Below, piece by piece: positions 42,901-54,275 of a stretch of DNA of 64,000 nucleotides. Position 1 is the stretch's first letter, and each line of letters starts with the position of its first letter. Source of the stretch: Agrypnia vestita. Lineage: Eukaryota; Arthropoda; Insecta; Trichoptera; Phryganeidae. Position numbers and translations under genes: made by a program. The DNA lies in assembly GCA_016648135.1 (NCBI GenBank), contig JADDOH010000481.1:62001-126000 (forward strand), in the 5' to 3' direction. Under the pieces are notes generated by a model. That model saw only the letters and a program-made list of their open reading frames with translations, searched no databases and was not told where the DNA came from.

Positions 42901-45900
42901 TCCGCAACAGCGGCCACGTCTACATCAATCCACCTGATGCTGCTGTTGGTGGACTCCAGACATCCTCCTCAACCTGCTTGACTGTCGCCTTGACAGTCAA
43001 GATCACGTCAGACCACCCGGCTCTCCAAGGAGTCTTCTTCCTCCGCTGGGGCTTCTCGGCGTGTTCCTCTCGACTGTCGCTCTGACTAGCCGAGATCTCT
43101 TCCCTCTTTCTTCTCGGCACTCCTTCTGCGGTTCACTTAATTGATGGTCGGCCGACAGTGATGAGATGGCTGTCAGCCTTCTCGCACGACTTTTAACACT
43201 CACTACTCACTTCTAGACTTCCAAGTCCCAACTGCCTGTCCAACGAACTACTCCCAACTACTTCCAAGTCCCAACTGCCTGTGGGAGTGGCCACGCAGGG
43301 TTTTTATACATTTCAGCTTCCCTTCAACCTTTTTGGCCACTTCCCTTATGTCCAACACTTAATTCTTATTTGTTAGGCCTAATTTTCGGTCACGCCTCTT
43401 AATATTATTTTACTTAATTAATCTTAACTAACAAGAAATAAAAATCTTAAAATTAATACCACTTATAAATAATTTATACATAAAATTAATCACATTATAA
43501 ATTATTTTATTATCATATAACATAAAATTATTATTAAATACCTAACATACAATTACCTATACACAATGTAATTAACTATACAATTACCTAAATCTATACA
43601 ATAAAATACAACTTAGCATACCTTATTTTTAAACTTATTGTCGGTGGTCACCCGAACTATGATATTAATCACTAGCAAAAATACATTACTACAACTAGAT
43701 TAAATACAATTGATTGATAATTTTATAATTATGTACATTTAAAATTAATAAATTAATCCTAATCATTGTTAATTTGATCTACCTATATCTACCTATAATT
43801 ATATATTACAATACCGCAATCCAGCTAACTTTATCCTCTGCTGCTCTTACATATATTTTGGTATTAATAATTGTAGTCTCATCAAACAATAGATGGAATG
43901 CGCTTCTAGAGACATATGGCTTTTGGACCACCCCGGCTAGGGGCTATACAATTTATTACCGTTGAAGACATATACGGAAGCAAGGAGAGATTTTTCTACA
44001 ATGCATGGACGGCCTGGTGAACCATGTTAAATGTCGATTTTAGAAAACTAATTGCTTTCTTAGCGCCGAATTCGCAGAAAATTTATTTAACCATTTTCCC
44101 TGTCTCCTTAGAATTAATGGCTTTCTAACATGTGCAGCCACGACCATGAGGGTGTTCTTACGACAAAATTTAAAAATATTAAATCGTTCGCAGAATTACC
44201 CATGGCTCGGAATCTTCTCACAAAAAAAAACGACCACCCCAGTTGTCGTGAATAAATAAATCGAGTTTGGCGCGTTTTTCACAATAAAATTAATATGAAT
44301 ACATCAATCTTTATCTATGAAAAAAATACTTACAATGATATTCATGTTAAAATATGTCGGGAGGCGTGGAAGGGGTAAAAAAGGAGAGGGAAATGTCGCC
44401 TATATTACCCGCTGGGTCCTAAAGAATAAGTTTCCAAATTTTGAGTACAATCAATTGAACGGTACAGATTTGCATAGAAAATATATCAGGGGGAGGGGTA
44501 GGGGTAAAAGAGGAGGGAGGAAATGTTGCCTATGTTACCCGCCGGGTCCTAAAGAATAAGTAAGTATGCATAATTTGAATGGAATCGGGTAAACGGTGTA
44601 GATTTGTATAGAGAACAGACAGACAGACAGATAGACATTGAGTTTTATAGGTATAGGTTTTATAAGGTAAAAGCTGACTAGATGTGACGTGTTGAAAAAT
44701 ATGAACTAGATATGAAAACATGAAAGAGGTGCCGCAATATTTCTGTGAGGTTATAAAAATATATCAACAGAATATACAGAAGATTGTACCAAATGTATGG
44801 ACACGTCCTCAGCACTGTGCACAATCTCTCAGTCTTCACAATACAACAACATTACCTTTGTTTGAGCCGCCCTTCCCTTGAGCATTGTGAGCAGCGCATC
44901 CGCTGCCATCTCTCTCTCAATCTCACTTTGTCTGTCACGCAGCAAGATGCACTCTTCAGATTCCACGGATGTGTCCATAGTCTTGCGCAACTTCCACTCA
45001 TCGGCCTCTTCTTCAGACCCCTCGGGTGAGATGTCTGCTTCTGAAATGAGTAATAATTCAATTCAATGTTGTAGTTGTTGATTGAAATCCAACAAAATGC
45101 CACACACGTTGATTGAAATCCAATAAAATGTGTAGTACACTTTCTATGGTGTATATTCAATTTTAGATATTATGTCTTATGGTTTTGATTAAAGTTGATT
45201 GATTTACTGATTTTGAGCTCTAATTGAAATATTTTCTTTGTTAAATGTTCTTCTTTATTCAATTAATTAAAATGTCTATGACCCCGATTCCCTAAGCAAA
45301 CCGCTAAATTTAAGAGGCCGTTAAAAAAAATTAACGCCATTTTTGTCAATTTCGTATTCCGTAACTCACATTTCCGCTAATCATATCAAAGGTGTAGGAG
45401 AATCCTGCTTCGGAAAACCTCTTCAGACACATGTAATATATCAATACCCAATGCGATTTTGTTCAGCATAGCTGTAGCTCTTCCAATAGGCATAACCATC
45501 GGCATGTTGGTCCTGTATATTGGAATGTGAAACAATCTATTCTGACGCTGTCTAAGGATTATCAGGAACATACAACCAATGTTCTGCATAATTTCAGTAT
45601 TATCAATCATATCGCACAACAATCGATAAAAATGTGTAATCCACATACCTTCTAGTCTCTAGACTATTGTAGCCAAGCATACACTGGAGAAACTCGGTTG
45701 GGTAATGCCCGTACTCTCTCATGTAGAGATATCTCAGGAATTTCTTTTGGACTTTCTCCACCATAAGAGAGTACTTGCTCTCATGTGGCTCCCAGATCAT
45801 CGAGCCACTCTCGAGTCTACTTCGCACCAAGGAGTTCTTCTTACCTTTAAGGTCCTGGGTGAGTTTTTGCAGACAAGCCTCGTTTTGTCTCGACATCTTG

Positions 45901-48900
45901 TCGCAGATGCCTTTCATTAACGGTTTCTGGGGGCTAAGATTCACCATTTGCGGCTTCAGATCTGTAAAGATTATAATTCAGAATATTTTTTGAGTATGTC
46001 CAAATTTTTCAGAACAGAACTGGATTTTTTTCTGTCACAGGGATATCATTAATCAATCAATGTGTATATAGATGTCTCACAGAGACAATAGATGTCTCAC
46101 AGATGCAAACATTTAAATATATATACAACTTCCAAAAAATTAATATACATGGTGTTCTATCATGGGTTGAAATGGCAAATGTTGCATATGTGTAAAGTGA
46201 TCACCTAAGCCAGCCGTACGATAGGTCGTAAGACCTATGTACACCCAAAAACTTCTATACCTACTTTCCCATAAATATACAGTTTCGTTTTGAACACTGA
46301 CAGCAATACTTGAAATAAGTTGTCCAAATGTTGTCATTTGTGTCATATAATGTACTTAATAAACCAAAACATATATTTATCTTGCACATTTAATCCTGGT
46401 CAATAGTATCGTTCTTCAAATAAAACAGTTGAAATTAGTTTAGTCGCTTACCGACATCGCAAGGCAAGTAATCCATATCGACAGATATCTGCACGGGCTT
46501 CCTGATGAGTGTGCTGGGACAACGGATTTCCTTCTTACCGCTGGTTCTGCTGTATAATCTCTTCCGCTTGGCCTCTAACTTCCTCATATCTGTGGTAATT
46601 AAAAATTAAAAGTAAAATTTTAATTTTATGTTGTGTTATAAAAGTAATTTCCTTTTATTCATATTTACTTTGAGTTGTTGATCCATGCATGAGATGGGAA
46701 ATAGATAGAATAAAGGAAGGTGGTTGAAGTACTTTCTGTACCCGAGCGGATAATGGTATCATGTTCTAATTTGTTGGGTACGACCCAGTTCTGTTATTTA
46801 ATCTTTTGAGAACATTATCCTCTAAATGTATGAATGTATACATATTTAATTTGTATTTTAATTTTAATATTATAAATTTAACTCTTTATCTTTTATTTGC
46901 ACATTTTATTTACAATAACTACTAGTTATCATTTATACACTGCACTGAATACTATACATGTACATATCACACATTTTCTGAGTTAAGAGATTGCAGACCA
47001 TTGCAGATTGGAGACCAAAATGTTAGTTGGCATTGACACCAGAAGAATATATTGTATGTTTCTCACCTCTCTCCTTGCTTCTCCGAATTTTCTGCACAGT
47101 CTGGTGGAGCCTGCGAGCACCCTCCTGCCACAGGCGCCCCCCGAGCCCCCGATCTGCGACAGAAACCATTCTGGGGCCCAGCCGCTCTTCCTGCAGAAGA
47201 AGAATGCTCTCCAACTCCTGGAGAAATACAGAAATAGACGTCGAGGTCTCGCTCAGAGGACACTAAAAATTACTTTTATTACTATATACTCTCGCCTAGT
47301 CTCTTTCCATTTTTGAGATCTCAAACTTCGTTGAATGCTTTTATTTTAATTTTAAATTGGAAGAAAATATATATGTTATCGCTAATATCTGTATGAGGTT
47401 TTTGTCTCTACTCGTGGATTATTATTTAATGACTAACCTTTTCCCTGTAACGTTGCTCGTACTCTTGCAGAGCGCCCAAAGCGCTTGCGTCCATCACACG
47501 CTGCAGCCAGGCGCGCCGTACGCGTTGCCTTTGCACAGCGCGCACGGCTCCCCAGTGCACAGCCACCTCCGGGGGACCTGTTTGGTTACGAGGTCCAAAC
47601 AAGTTCAGCTAAGTTAGTCAAAATTTATTTAATATTGGTTTCATTGTCCAACCATCTTAAAAACACCTTTAAATTTTTTAATATTGCTTGAATGAATGTG
47701 TAGTTATCATAATAGCTTACATATAAAAAGAATGGTGGACTAGTGAAGTCATCAAGGATATTGATTCTTATTGGTCAAGGATATTTACTAGTTTTCAGGA
47801 TATCTTAAATGTCTCCTTGTTTCCTTACTTTGTGTCCAAGCTGGTAAAATCTCAAAATATGTCAAAAATTTAAGAAAAATATGTATATATGTAATAAACA
47901 CAGGTGTCAGGAGTAGTATTTGCTTTTGATCAAAAATGTGACTGACTTTTATTGTTTTTCCATGAAAAAAACACAATGAAAAGAGTTTTCCACAGAAATT
48001 TAAAAAAATATAGTTTTTAAGGTTCTGTCTGCCATTTTTTTGTAAAAGTTATTTATGCAGTGTACGGTGCAGTCCTGCCATCATACGGGCGAGTGCAATG
48101 TACCTCGCCTCAAGTACAACTCACCAAATTTGATGTCTCGGAGAAGCAATATCTCTGGTATTTCCTTACACTTCCTGTGTATCTTGTAGTCCGGCTGATA
48201 GGGCTCCGTCTGTGCCGATGATTCCCTGGAAAATGATATATATATTATATATACATACTTTGATGTTCTTGGCCTCCTTCCATCGGTGATGTGAGCACCT
48301 GGACGGAGAGTGTAGAGTCCAATGCTAGATTTACACAGCCGACTACTCTTCCCACAGAATAATAAGCTGGAGGTTACTGTAGGTGGCTGCATTGTGGGCA
48401 TTGCTTTGCCTACCTTCAACACCTTTTGCCGTACTCAACCGTCCAAATGAGAATACTTTTAGTAGGCATCTCAGCATCTCGGTTTCACTTAAGGGGTTAT
48501 ATACAGTCAGGAGGCCCAAAAAACGATTTTTCAAGAATTTTTTCTAAGAAGACTTTAAAATTTATTAATGTGAAAATTTGTACACATATTACTTTTAACT
48601 GTATTTTAACATTTTTGTATTTGTAAAATAATACATAATTTTGAAAGCTGCTATAGCTGATCTCCAGGAGCTCCTCTCAAAAAAGGCATCTTGCGGTGAC
48701 AACGATATCTCTGGACTGGATCATCGAAAATTAAAAAACCAAACGGATTTCGTCAAAGTAATGTATATTTAATCTTGTAATTAATCGAAGGAATAAGCAA
48801 AATAATTTTTTTTGACAAATGACTACTTCTCAAAAAAAAAAATCGATTTTTGACCAAAATTTTGGCCTTAAATTGTTAATTAAAAAATATATATTTATCG

Positions 48901-51900
48901 GCGAGAAAAAACCTGATTAATTACTAAAAATATACTTAAGAAGCTTGTGTTAAAATTTGAGACTGATCGGTTGAGCCGTTTTCGAGAAATCTTTGTCACC
49001 GATCTTAAAAAGACAGTTTTGTGAAAAACGGCTTTAAAGTTTCAAAAGCGCTTTACATAGAGTAAAAAACATTTTTTTTCAACTTACATCGAGTCGTCCA
49101 TTCCAGGGCCATACTTTCACTTTAGTCATCTGAATACATTAGAAGGGAACATTTACAATGGACAGGTAAATAAAAGGTACAGCGTTTCCAATAGGTAGGT
49201 AAAAATAAAAGGGACAGTGCTCTTAACAGAACGTGCGCGAACGCTCCGACACGTGTTTAGAAATATGCGTGTAACTTTGAAAATAATCGCCGGATTGACT
49301 TGAAATTTTCTGTGTGTTTACTTAAATATGTGTACATTACTAAATTGAAATAAAAAAAAACAATTTTTTGAAAATTCTAACTGTATGTAACCCCTTAATT
49401 AGGAAATATTAATATTATATATAATAAAAATAATTTAAAAAAAATACAAATGAAATTATTAAATATCATAAAAACCCTCACCTAAACAATGTCTGCACAC
49501 CTTTGTCTTGGGATTTTCCCACCACACCTTCGATGGGCTGATCTGCCACAAGGAGTTCCGGCTCCGTCTCCTGGTGAACTATCATTGTGGTCTGGACCTT
49601 GGGGCTGCAACACAAATTAGTTTGAACTGAATCCATACAATACTATTCAATCTCGGTGCCGTCTGTTCTCTTTATATTTCTGCTTGACTGTGATTTTGCT
49701 AATTCATTAAATCATGTTGTTACCTGGTCACTATCTACTTATTCTTCCATATCTATAACGTAATAAGTGTATTAATATGGCAGATTGTGTCTTACACTTG
49801 TCTTGTCTTGTCTTGTCTTGTCTTGGCCAATTATGCTGGAATAAACTACATATTACTACTAGTGACTATTGCTTATCAGTGATTTTCAGTTCTTCTAAAA
49901 ATGTTGATTCTGGATCTGGAAGAATCTTTAAGTGAATCAGAAGACACTTACGCAGCGTAGTATAAAATCCTCTCCGGCCCCTCAATATCAGTCACGGCCT
50001 GCTGGGCTGCCCTCCTCGCCGCCCCCGTGCCGGAATAGGACATGTCCACGTGGGGCGGCAGTCGAGCATTGGGATGGCACACTGCAAAATAAAAATAAAT
50101 TGTTTTATTAAACTGACCAATTCGTACCAATCTATGATTGTGTACAAAAATGGAACCGGCTTCCGAGTGAAGGCATCATTGAAGTCCATTGGTGATACAA
50201 ACTGATCTAGTAGTAGCGATGGTGTTTTAACCTGTTACACAATAACCATTATTTGAGAATTGTATCGGATTGTTTTGATGCTTGGTAATTGATTTTTCGC
50301 AGTTTGATGGGCAACCATCGATACTAGACAAAAGCTATATTTCAGTTACCAATCATTTATACTACCACAATACAAATTTCAAACAACAGTAACATGTGTA
50401 ACAGCTAAAATAACAGTTTAACCATCACAGTCCAGCAGCATTATTGCTACTAGATTTATTTATTGTTACTATTGTTTATTTTTTATCTAACTAAACTCGA
50501 TGTCATACTCATACATACTGTCACGTCATCCTCATTTCTCATGTGACAACCATACGATAAATCATGTCATTTTACAAAATCATCTGGTGAATTCTTGTCA
50601 CGTCGGGTCTGAGACGCATTTTCTCGGCAACATCTTGTTTTCATTCTAAATCATTTGAAACAATTTAGTTTTCAGATTGATGCAGTATCTTCAAAATTAT
50701 TATTGCAAAAATAAATTTAAATTGTACAAAAACATAAAATCATTAAAATTTTACAAAAAAATTTACTGACTTAAAAACTTATTCACTGTTCACTACTGGA
50801 TGACATGCAAAAAAAATGGAATTGACACTTAAACTATAGTTGAGAGGGCCAGAAGAAATTTGGTGTTTTCGCTGAGTGCGCCCTTGGAGTGGAAAACTTT
50901 AGGCACTATTGTAGCAGTCTTTAAAATGAATTCATTATTTTACAGAATATTCGACAGAGAATTCTACGGTGCCTTAACCTATTTTATTGTTTCAGAGGTA
51001 CGTTTGTAGAACTCCATAATCACATGTATGGAAATAAGAACAATTGTTTTTATTAAGTTCTACCTTTTTAATTTTTTTTAATCATTTCGCATTATGAGGG
51101 TGTTATCAATCTAAATATTTTACATTCAACAACTTGTATTTATATTAAAAGTATTCGGGGATTCCAGACAGCATTATTCTTAATAATAACAATTTTTTTA
51201 TTAAGAATAATGCTGTCTGGAATCCCCACGTTTGAAAATTATCATAATGCACAAACATTATTTGTTACTGAGAATATCACATTTATATCAAGTTGTAAAT
51301 CTATCCTCATCCTTATATGTATTACTTGTCATTAGTGTTTGAACAGAATTGTTAATTAGAAACCTTAATTAATTCTTAAAATTATATAGCTCTTTCTAAT
51401 AATTTTAATATAAATATACCTATAAGTTGTTGAATGTAAAATATTTAGATTGATAATGCCCTCATAAGGCGAAACGCGTCTCAAAAAATTAAAAAGGTAG
51501 AACTTAAAAAACAATTGTTTTTATTTCCATATGTGTGCCTTAACCTATTCCAGAGCCGTGTCGTGTATATACGACGTAGGAACAGAATGGTTTAAGACAT
51601 TTCCTCCTCAGTTCTGTAAGTTGAGATTTGATTCACTCAACTTTGGAACTTGCTCTGATACCTGCTTCAAAACCTTTTATTCTGTCTGTTATGTAGAAGA
51701 GACAGGTATAAATTTATTATTTTGTGTAGTTTGGAGGCACCTGCTTTTAAATCTATTTATGTACATATTACCGAAAGCACCGTTAGTAGTTTAATGATTA
51801 AGAAAGCTGGAAAGAAAACTTACATATTTGCACACAATTATATTTCTTGACCTCACTGAACATGGTGTTGAAAACTGGATGTACTGTCTGAAAATTTGAA

Positions 51901-52632
51901 TTGCATTGAATTAATAGGACAATTAGTTTGTTTATTACTAATTTAGTTAGGTTTGGTTGTTGTTTGGACCTTAATTAGATCTTTAAAATGTGTTAATGTG
52001 GTTCACTTTCATTCCACCTCATTTCATAATTTGAAAAAATGTGATCCCCTCTATTTAACAGTTGTCGAAGAGGTTGACAGTTGAAGAGTGAACGCCCTTG
52101 ATGGTTAGAATTTTTTGGGCTATTCTGTCGTGTGCATACGACATCCAGGTGACGTTTCAGATCCAGGGTTCATCGACGGGGCTAATCGGGTAGACAGCCC
52201 ATGTATAAGAAAAGATTTTGCCTTTTTATTTCTTGCAGATCAACAATATTCAGTTAGCACTAGATTTTGAACCGCACTAAGTGACACAATATCACTGGGA
52301 AAATTCGAGTGTACATACTTATACTATTTTAATTGTATTAACTTACAAACTGTGCAGTCGCCATAGCGGACTCGGCTGCCTGCCTTTGAAAGTCTTTCTC
52401 GCCAGACAAAACAAAATTGGGATCTATAATCAAAAAATGTTATTCTTGTGAATCATGTAAAATAGTTTTTTTATATCACACTTTATTTTGACCATCTGAA
52501 AATAGTGTAGAATGACAACAACAGTTAATGTTGAACTATGGTTGATACTTTACCATAAATATAGTCATGCTCGCGTACTTTCTTGAATTTTCCTCGTCGG
52601 CCTTCGTAGATGCGCATCATTCTTGTAGTCAT
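36977..52632 (-). CDS. CFAP91: Cilia- and flagella-associated protein 91 (MAATS1), complete, 16 exons
   Basis: CFAP91 is an axonemal protein at the radial-spoke base that links spokes to the calmodulin-associated complex, needed for sperm flagella. Exons in order of transcription: 52554-52632, 52347-52423, 51824-51887, 49952-50081, 49482-49604, 48125-48225, 47438-47577, 47067-47217, 46452-46589, 45845-45961, 44856-45040, 41810-41890, 39472-39601, 38113-38204, 37839-37987, 36977-37697. All have GT/AG ends, and the sum is 2478 bp, giving 825 aa. Blocks matching vertebrate CFAP91: DPNFVLSGEKDF, VFNTMFSEVKKYN, SSAQTEPYQPDY, KCKEIPEILLL, WQEGARRLHQTVQKI, ADALLTMLKGRAAQ, LNKELDHIMEERRQKEF, VERQTREAAEAGRRQQEERR and LHPLKDEDLIAELVMDSILP. 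Vertebrate proteins are about 770 aa; the extra length is an acidic C-terminal tail (about residues 622-825) holding a CFCKTQGPEYKCIC cluster. Introns are full of repeats. Confidence 0.96.
38394..38600 (+). mobile_element. PLE protein C-terminal remnant (CFAP91 intron 13)
   Basis: NNNYSKFFNHFLETGHTF resembles the region after the GIY-YIG motif of the other PLE copies (EHFLDTGHHF), on the strand opposite to CFAP91. Confidence 0.5.
38935..39140. promoter_or_regulatory. Heat-shock-element array inside CFAP91 intron 13
   Basis: From 39013 to 39040 six alternating GAA/TTC units lie in unbroken 5-bp phase (GAA at 39013, 39023, 39033; TTC at 39018, 39028, 39038). A further three-unit element, GAAggTTCtgGAA, is at 38972-38984, and more TTCTAGAA words flank both. 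An imperfect duplication (TGTGTCGGT...TCTAGAAGG) spans the array. HSF binds such arrays as trimers. It may belong to a mobile element, since an inverted ACTAGCTGTTTTCAGC repeat head is at about 39175. Confidence 0.55.
39727..40489 (+). mobile_element. hAT element with perfect target duplication (CFAP91 intron 12)
   Basis: Flanked by GTATACGT on both sides (39719-39726 and 40490-40497). Ends are CAGTGTTTCCCAAA and TTTGGGAACCTCTG. Inside, plus strand, a decayed transposase C-terminus reads LAKFWLSVAVTYPCLSDEAM, then KVLLPITTSCEVELSAM, like ZBED/Buster hAT transposases. Confidence 0.88.
40533..41676 (-). mobile_element. mariner transposon, decayed (CFAP91 intron 12)
   Basis: Ends GGGCAGTCTGAAAAGTTC and GAACCCAATAACTTTTCAGA-CTGCCC are the mariner inverted repeats. 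Minus strand near 40740-40560 reads EKFLSGKRFSSNEEVVAAIG, preceded by HPPHSSDLAPDYCLF across a frameshift: the SDLAP and F-S-NEEV motifs of mariner transposase. Interrupted at 41502-41645 by a MITE. Confidence 0.8.
41502..41645. mobile_element. Harbinger-like MITE nested in mariner
   Basis: Palindromic, ends GGGCCGATTGTTTCAAG and CTTGAAACAACCGGGCC, with TTA on both sides as a 3-bp target duplication. Closely related to 62839-62985 and more distantly to 42148-42285. Confidence 0.75.
42148..42285. mobile_element. Harbinger-like MITE, diverged copy (CFAP91 intron 11)
   Basis: Palindromic element with GGGCCGGTTGTTTGATC and GATCAAACAACTGGCTC ends; interior shares AAAATCTATGCTTT with the other two copies. 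Confidence 0.65.
42635..43340 (-). other. GC-rich island with TATA-like box (CFAP91 intron 11)
   Basis: Markedly GC-rich for this window. On the minus strand, TATAAAAACC at about 43299-43308 is followed by repeated CAGTTGGGACTTGGAAGT and a short open frame to about 42640. No retroviral or host domain recognised. A retroelement 5' end or long terminal repeat fragment is the likeliest reading. Confidence 0.4.
43345..44310. other. AT-rich part of CFAP91 intron 11
   Basis: No gene recognised; simple AT-rich DNA to 43800, then unassigned sequence. Confidence 0.35.
44350..44640. repeat. Tandem duplication of a dispersed repeat, with GACA tail
   Basis: Two units of about 150 bp share GGAAATGTYGCCTATRTTAC and CGGGTCCTAAAGAATAAG. 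They end in (GACA)n at about 44617-44632. A third, single copy is in 30125-30320. Confidence 0.65.
45386..45836 (-). mobile_element. LINE 3' fragment, Jockey/CR1-like, copy 2 of 3 (CFAP91 intron 10)
   Basis: Minus strand reads NSLVRSRLESGSMIWEPHES, VEKVQKKFLRYLYMREYGHY, FLQCMLGYNSLETRR and RLFHIPIYRTNMPMVMPIGR. Homology to the copy at 28060 begins at 45836, only 8 bp into the intron from the exon 10 donor. Confidence 0.85.
46050..46440. repeat. Dispersed repeat (CFAP91 intron 9)
   Basis: Reverse-complement words of 21295-21430 recur here (CTTACGACCTATCGTACGGC, TATGGGAAARTAGGTAT). No coding capacity; class unknown. Confidence 0.45.
48493..49394. mobile_element. DNA element with TTAA target duplication (CFAP91 intron 5)
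   Basis: TTAA flanks both sides (48489-48492, 49395-49398). Ends GGGGTTATATACAGTCAG and, in reverse complement, GGGGTTACATACAGTTAG. TTAA duplication fits piggyBac- or Kolobok-type elements. No transposase. Confidence 0.75.
49797..49826. repeat. (TCTTG)n microsatellite
   Basis: Five to six uninterrupted pentamers in CFAP91 intron 4. Confidence 0.9.
50230..50402. mobile_element. Fold-back MITE (CFAP91 intron 3)
   Basis: Inverted ends CTGTTACACAATAACC... and ...AACAGTAACATGTGTAACAG; relative of 25917-26029. Confidence 0.5.
50960..51560. mobile_element. Long inverted repeat with PLE-like ends (CFAP91 intron 3)
   Basis: The outer arms, from TGCCTTAACCTATT inward to AACAATTGTTTTTATT and GTTCTACCTTTTTAA, recur inverted at 51420-51560. 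The centre is a hairpin at 51150-51226 (GGGGATTCCAGACAGC and complement). CTCATAAGGCGAAACGCGTC at 51463-51482 resembles a degenerate hammerhead with palindromic stem III ACGCGU. Confidence 0.6.
52110..52190 (-). mobile_element. PLE terminal remnant (CFAP91 intron 2)
   Basis: Minus strand CGATGAACCCTGGATCTGAAAC is a mutated form of the hammerhead terminus seen at 33285-34385. Confidence 0.45.
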
Positions 52633-52887
52633 CGTGAATTTATATTATCTTTTTCGTGTCCTAGACCGTGACCGTGGAAGTTTATTTGACAACTGTGATA
52701 AAGATGTGAGTTGCCAATTCATTTATTGATTTGACAACATGTTGCCACGGAAACCTGATTTATCTTGGTTGGTTTTTATATTATCAAATTGGTAACAGAA
52801 GGTACCTGACAAGCCATTTCTGCCCATCTGTTGACTAATTAATTATTACTTAATGAGAGTAAGCACCCAGCAACTTTAATTGAAATA

Positions 52888-53205
52888 TTATTCCCACAGT
52901 AAATGCTACTTGTTTTTCTTATGGTTACGTGAAAAATATATGTATTAAAAAAATGTAGCGTTCGTGACTGGTTTATACACGTGACTGGTTTACGCTTATT
53001 ATAGTTACTACACCCAATTCCTTAAAAAATTCTATTTTGAATACACACTGTCCTAATTATTTATATGTAGGTACAGAGTTCTTAGGTTTGTTGGGTGTAG
53101 TAACTATAATAAGTGTAAACCAGTCACGAACGCTACATTTTTTTAATACACATAATTTTCACGTAACCATAAGAAAAAAAAGTAGCATTTACTGTGTGGG
53201 AATAA
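52888..53205. repeat. Long inverted repeat upstream of CFAP91
   Basis: Arms of about 120 bp (ATGTAGCGTTCGTGACTGG, GCTACTTGTTTTTCTTATGG and complements) around a loop of about 80 bp. The arms are nearly identical, so it is young or gene-converted. It sits about 260 bp from the CFAP91 start codon, in the probable promoter region. Confidence 0.7.
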
Positions 53206-53520
53206 TCCAAGAATATGATCCCGTTATTCATACAATGAAAATAAGTATTTCACTATATAATTTAATGTCCTCTTAATTTAATCTAACTAAAATAATTGTA
53301 ATCTAAATTAAACTAACCAAACCTAATAACCTAACATAACCTATGAAATGTCAAAATATGCAGTGCATTTTTCGAAACTTTAAAGTAATATCTTATTTAA
53401 TACTTACTTTTTGAACGTAAATTATCTTTCATTTTGTTATTAGCACATTCAATAATATAGTGAAATAATCATTTTTGTTGTATATGCAATGAGACCATTA
53501 TCTTGGATTTAGCCTTTTTT
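53195..53520 (-). mobile_element. MITE with 60-bp ends, copy 1 (inverted partner at 58513-58890)
   Basis: Ends CCAAGATAATGGTC and CCAAGAATATGATC. The body is shared in opposite orientation with 58513-58890, with a TTAGG-like core (CCTAATAACCTAACATAACC). Confidence 0.7.
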
Positions 53521-53759
53521 AAATAAAGAAAATCAACAGAATACGTTGTAAAAAAGTATTATTTTTATTTAAAATGATAAAGTTATGAAAATCAGGATCT
53601 AATCTGTAGATAGTGATGCTCTTTGGTAAAGGATCCTAACTCCTAAGAAATAATTGTATGAAGTTGCTGCAGTGTTACAGCTACATATGGAAAATGGAGA
53701 TGACTCTCGGGAAGAGGAATCTTCTCATTTCAAATCCCCACCAACTTATCATCTTAAAA

Positions 53760-53835
53760 ATGTCCTCAGGGTTTTCAGAATCTTTTGTGTGTAGTTTTCT
53801 GGGATATTCTGTCATGTGTATATGGTCAAGGCCAT
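53760..53835 (+). mobile_element. PLE terminal remnant
   Basis: GTAGTTTTCTGGGATATTCTG and GTGTATATGG match the outer end of the PLE terminus at 33285. The hammerhead part is missing. Confidence 0.45.
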
Positions 53836-54104
53836 ATATACATTACAGAATACCATCTTCTTTGGAAGCCTTTTATTGCACAATACTGTTCATCTTGAGT
53901 TTTATGTGACGAAGACTACTTCCAAGATTATTTATTCTCCATTATAATTGAAAAACTTAAATTTTATAAATATTTTTATTTAAAAATTAATATCCCAATA
54001 ATGCAGTCGGTATATAAACCCAACTATTTTTTGCACAGAAACGTTCCAATCAAGTAAAAAAGATATACCACGCACAAAAAGTGAAGGCGTGTTCCTCGTA
54101 TTGA

Positions 54105-54275
54105 ATATTGAAGCGACACATATTCGAGGAACGAATATGTGTCACATCAATATTCTCACTATTTTCAAACTAAGCCAAAAGCCGGTGCTATGAAAATGTG
54201 ACTTAACTCGCTGGTGTCCTGGAATGGGTCTCGAACCACCGACCACCGGATCACTAAATCAAGAAGCTGCTCTCA
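54105..54275 (-). mobile_element. tRNA-derived SINE, copy 2
   Basis: Minus strand box-B-like GGTGGTTCGAGACCC, with the body sequence CTATTTTCAAACTAAGC (plus strand) shared with 5600-5775. Confidence 0.6.

Noticed and set aside
42574..42981. 135-codon open frame on the plus strand
   Set aside because: Lies in the GC island, no family resemblance, no splice signals; likely chance.
36977..45040. First read as a radial-spoke protein 3 (RSPH3) homologue
   Set aside because: Later exons match CFAP91 in order and position along the whole protein; RSPH3 lacks these blocks.
47027..47266. Overlapping frames at CFAP91 exon 8
   Set aside because: The frame set by exons 7 and 9 matches CFAP91; others do not.
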